Below, piece by piece: positions 61,648 to 64,000 of a stretch of DNA of 64,000 nt. Within the stretch, counting starts at the first letter, position 1. The number at the start of each line of letters is the position of its first letter. A program made the translations under genes and the position numbers. The stretch spans positions 62,001-126,000 of the forward strand of contig NZ_RWIJ01000014.1 of NCBI RefSeq assembly GCF_019805165.1, in the 5' to 3' direction. The notes beneath the pieces are model-generated. The model worked only from the letters and a program-made list of their open reading frames with translations, was not told where the DNA came from and did no database searches. Source of the DNA: Azospirillum sp. 412522. Its GTDB lineage: Bacteria > Pseudomonadota > Alphaproteobacteria > Azospirillales > Azospirillaceae.

Positions 61648-61691
61648 TTATTTGCCTAATTCAAGCCTGCAGCAGGCGGAAAAAGCTAAAA

Positions 61692-61781
61692 TGGCGGAAG
61701 AGGTGGGATTCGAACCCACGGTAGGCTCACACCTACGACGGTTTTCAAGACCGTTGCCTTAAACCACTCGGCCACTCTTCC
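61692..61781 (-). tRNA. tRNA-Ser (anticodon TGA)
   Basis: On the minus strand the 90-base sequence begins GGAAGAGTGGCCGAGTGG and ends TTCGAATCCCACCTCTTCCGCCA in parts (TTCGAATC, CTCTTCCGCCA). The acceptor stem GGAAGAG/CTCTTCC pairs fully, the anticodon loop is CTTGAAA (anticodon TGA), and a long variable arm GTAGGTGTGAGCCTAC-like stem is present, as in serine tRNAs. CCA is encoded. Its 3' end faces the AT-rich insert. Confidence 0.95.
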
Positions 61782-61852
61782 CTCGGCCCACGGGAGTAGC
61801 GAATGCGTCGCGGTGGGTCAAGTGTCGCGCGCAAGCTGTTGCGATTTGCCCT

Positions 61853-62425
61853 TCAGTTCCGGATCGGCCGGCCCAGCGTGCGCAGGCGGCGGGTCGGTTT
61901 CGGCGGGCTGGGGCTGTCGGAGAAGTCGGGCAGGGCGGGGGCGCGGGCGATGGTCTTGCGGATCATCTCGGCCGTCGCGTCCAGATCGGCCAGAACCTCC
62001 GGCGCCATGCGGTCGGCGTAGCGGGGACTCAGCAGGCGGGCGCGAGTCTGGTCGATGCTGCGCAGTTCCGGCTCGAACAGCTCGCGGGCGCCGATGGGCA
62101 GGACCTGATCGTCGCGCATGCCGGAGAAATAGTTGCGCATCGTCCGCGTCAGCATGCGGGTCAGCAGAAGGTCCATCCGCTCGAATTCGGCGCGCAGGTC
62201 GCTGAGACGCGACTCGTCGACGCCCTGCAGATGCTCCTCGGTCAGGGTGAACAGGGCGCGGATTTCCTCGACCTTGCGGCGGAAGTCGAGGAAGGAGGCG
62301 AATCGGTCGTCGCCCATGTCGCGCTGGGCGCGTTCGGCAAGCCGGGACGCCTCGGCCGCCTGACGTTCCAAGGCCGCCAGCAGAGCCTTCACCCGTTCCC
62401 GGCCGTTGTCGCGCCTCCACCCCAT
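61853..62425 (-). CDS. hypothetical coiled-coil protein
   Basis: A 190-residue, strongly charged, helical protein (RVKALLAALERQAAEASRLAE, SFLDFRRKVEEIRALFTLTE, LLLTRMLTRTMRNYFSGM). No signal peptide or membrane helix. It is downstream of xth on the same strand but separated by 130 bases with an 11-bp inverted repeat. Function unknown. Confidence 0.7.
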   Translation of the reverse strand: MGWRRDNGRERVKALLAALERQAAEASRLAERAQRDMGDDRFASFLDFRRKVEEIRALFTLTEEHLQGVDESRLSDLRAEFERMDLLLTRMLTRTMRNYFSGMRDDQVLPIGARELFEPELRSIDQTRARLLSPRYADRMAPEVLADLDATAEMIRKTIARAPALPDFSDSPSPPKPTRRLRTLGRPIRN

Positions 62426-62444
62426 GCCCGCCCTACGCTCCCAC

Positions 62445-62488
62445 GATGACCGCGCCTGCCCGGTCGTCGTTCGGGCCGCGCGGTCATC
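62445..62488. other. inverted repeat before the coiled-coil gene
   Basis: GATGACCGCGC (62445-62455) and its complement GCGCGGTCATC (62478-62488) form an 11-bp stem around 22 bases. It may mark the end of the xth transcript or an operator for the next gene. No T tract follows. Confidence 0.45.
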
Positions 62489-62555
62489 CTAGAAGTGAAA
62501 CTTTTAACAAAATGCTTTTGTCACGGACTTTCCACGCCCGGCGGACCGGTGACGC

Positions 62556-63329
62556 TCAGGCGTCGCGCAGCTCCAGGATCACCGGGGTGTGGTCCGACGC
62601 CTTTTCCAAGCCGCGCGGGCCACGGTCGATGGTGCAGCCGGCCAGACGGTCGGCGGCCTGCGGCGACAGCAGGAAATGGTCGATGCGCAGGCCGTTGTCG
62701 CGCGGCCAGCTGCCGGCCTGATAATCCCAGAAGGTGTAGGCGCGGTCGTCGTCATGCAGGGCGCGGTAGGCCTCGGTCAGGCCGAGATTCAGCAGGGCGC
62801 GGAACTTGGCCTTCGACTCCGGCCGGAACAGGGCGTCGCCGGCGAAGGCCTGCGGCGAGAAGACGTCGCGCGCCTCGGGGATGATGTTGTAGTCGCCGCC
62901 CAGCACCACCGGGATTTCCCGCGCCAGCAGCTTGCTGGCATGGTCGTACAGCCGGTCCATCCAGCGCAGCTTGTAGGCGAACTTCTCGCCCGGCACCGGA
63001 TTGCCGTTGGGCAGGTAGAGCGAGGCGACGCGCACGCCGGACACGGTGGCCTCGACATAGCGGGCCTGCTCGTCCTCCGGCTCTCCCGGCAGGCGGGTCA
63101 GCACGTCCTCCGCCGGAGTCTTCGACAGCAGGGCGACGCCGTTGTAGGCCTTCTGCCCGACGGCGTTGACGTGGTAGCCGAGCTCCTCGAAGGCCGCGGT
63201 CGGGAAGGCGGCGGTCTCGCATTTGATTTCCTGGAAGAGCACGACGTCCGGGGACGCCGTGCGCAGCCAGTCGGTGATCAGCGGAAGGCGGGCCTTCGCC
63301 GAGTTGACGTTCCAGGTGGCGATCTTCAC
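62556..63329 (-). CDS. xth: exodeoxyribonuclease III
   Basis: A 257-residue AP endonuclease of the Xth type: KIATWNVNSAKARL at the N terminus, VLFQEIKCE near 35, VVLGGDYNIIPEARDV near 145 and the terminal catalytic SDHTPVILEL. It repairs abasic sites in DNA. It starts with GTG at 63329. The order erpA-xth, with dgt divergent, is typical for alphaproteobacteria. Confidence 0.93.
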   Translation of the reverse strand: MKIATWNVNSAKARLPLITDWLRTASPDVVLFQEIKCETAAFPTAAFEELGYHVNAVGQKAYNGVALLSKTPAEDVLTRLPGEPEDEQARYVEATVSGVRVASLYLPNGNPVPGEKFAYKLRWMDRLYDHASKLLAREIPVVLGGDYNIIPEARDVFSPQAFAGDALFRPESKAKFRALLNLGLTEAYRALHDDDRAYTFWDYQAGSWPRDNGLRIDHFLLSPQAADRLAGCTIDRGPRGLEKASDHTPVILELRDA

Positions 63330-63378
63330 GAAAAAGGCCTGCCTTCTCTTCTTGTTCTTCCGGTCTCAGACCGCGGCC

Positions 63379-63735
63379 TTAGACCGCGAACGAGTTGCCG
63401 CAGCCGCAGGACGCGGTGGCGTTCGGGTTCTTGATCTGGAAGGCGGCGCCCATCAGGTCCTCGACATAATCCAGCGTCGCCCCGGCCAGCAGGTCGAGCG
63501 AGGCGTCGTCGGTGACCACCTTCGTGCCGTCCTTCTCGAAGACATGGTCCTCGCCGGTCGCGGTCTCGTCGAAGCTGAAGCCGTACTGGAAGCCGGAGCA
63601 GCCGCCGCCGGACACGGTCAGGCGCAGCATCAGGTTGGGATTGCCCTCCTGCTCGATCAGGAAGGCGACGCGCCTGGCGGCGCTTTCGCTGACGCCGAGG
63701 ATGCGGGTTTCGGTGGGAAGTGCGGTGTCGGGCAT
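63379..63735 (-). CDS. erpA: iron-sulfur cluster insertion protein ErpA
   Basis: A 118-residue A-type carrier. The three conserved cysteines lie in SGGGCSGFQYGF and ASCGCGNSF. It passes [4Fe-4S] clusters to target enzymes. The ATG at 63735 is chosen because AGAGGGG precedes it; the longer frame to 63774 lacks homology. Confidence 0.93.
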   Translation of the reverse strand: MPDTALPTETRILGVSESAARRVAFLIEQEGNPNLMLRLTVSGGGCSGFQYGFSFDETATGEDHVFEKDGTKVVTDDASLDLLAGATLDYVEDLMGAAFQIKNPNATASCGCGNSFAV

Positions 63736-63915
63736 GGGATGGCCCCTCTGGTGCGGTGCGGGAGTTGGGCACAAATGTAAGGGGGATCGCCGGCTTCGTC
63801 AAAGTATGGGCACCGTTGCGTATCTGGCACGCTCGACCGCCGGCTGGCCCCGGAGGCGGGGCATAGCACGCCTTCGCCGTTGCACCTGCGTTTCCCCGCC
63901 GGTAGTGTCCGCCCC

Positions 63916-64000
63916 ATGACGGCGGACTGTTCCCACGATCGGCTGGCTCCCTATGCCTGCAACCCGGCGGACACGCGCGGGCGCTTGGTGGCGGAGCCGG
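63916..64000 (+). CDS. dgt: deoxyguanosinetriphosphate triphosphohydrolase-like protein, 5' part only
   Basis: The window ends 28 codons into the frame. MTADCSHDRLAPYACNPADT and then RGRLVAEP match the conserved N terminus of alphaproteobacterial Dgt (typically LAPYA then RGR plus an EPESPTRS stretch). It would cleave dGTP to deoxyguanosine and triphosphate. Position divergent from erpA and xth agrees with the usual cluster. Confidence 0.78.
   Translation, partial: MTADCSHDRLAPYACNPADTRGRLVAEP

Overview
The window is high-GC, densely coded proteobacterial DNA, most likely from an alphaproteobacterium of the Azospirillum type (Rhodospirillales). The evidence is the gene content (dgt/erpA/xth cluster, class II DAHP synthase, CoxG-like SRPBCC protein, class I cytochrome c, NAGGN synthesis pair) and an EcfG-type promoter motif. 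No rRNA, CRISPR array, complete insertion sequence or integrase was seen. One tRNA gene, tRNA-Ser(TGA), is present.

Layout. 1-3.4 kb: two genes for the osmolyte N-acetylglutaminylglutamine amide (ngg, cut by the left edge, and asnO). 3.65-9.5 kb: a leftward operon coding a BMP-type ABC importer (binding protein, double ATPase, two permeases) and a cytosine deaminase. 9.8-17.8 kb: an IclR regulator coupled to a small DUF2256 protein, divergent from a seven-gene spermidine/putrescine-type importer plus a three-subunit opine-oxidase-like flavoenzyme, closed by a bidirectional terminator. 17.8-24.8 kb: DAHP synthase, AmpG-like permease, Mn-catalase with a general-stress promoter, a secreted protein, glutathione reductase and a FliL-like protein. 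25.2-32.0 kb: nicotinate phosphoribosyltransferase and a leftward nucleoside uptake and salvage operon (two permeases, cdd, purine nucleoside phosphorylase, deoC, deoA). 32.2-33.6 kb: a thioredoxin-like ferredoxin whose ribosome binding site lies in a long hairpin, and a DMT exporter. 33.6-38.4 kb: a TPP riboswitch followed by a Liv-type ABC importer with a LivM-LivG fusion that carries an in-frame palindromic repeat. 38.5-48.3 kb: a secreted protein, ClC channel, envelope proteins, OpgC-like acyltransferase, PRC-barrel protein, ClpP and a glycosyltransferase. 48.4-53.1 kb: RND efflux pair and a response regulator. 53.3-59.7 kb: a tiny protein, folB, folK, lipoprotein, CoxG-like protein, cytochrome c and PepN. 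60.1-61.8 kb: an AT-rich insert downstream of tRNA-Ser coding one protein with a nucleoside-phosphorylase-like domain joined to a GHKL ATPase domain. 61.8-64 kb: a coiled-coil protein, xth, erpA and the start of dgt.

Most of the window reads as metabolism and uptake: two nucleobase/nucleoside importers with matching salvage enzymes, one amine/opine importer with its oxidase, and one thiamine-regulated importer of unusual family. The two features most likely to be new biology are the phosphorylase-GHKL protein beside tRNA-Ser (a possible single-gene defence system that destroys nucleotides) and the Liv-family transporter under TPP riboswitch control.
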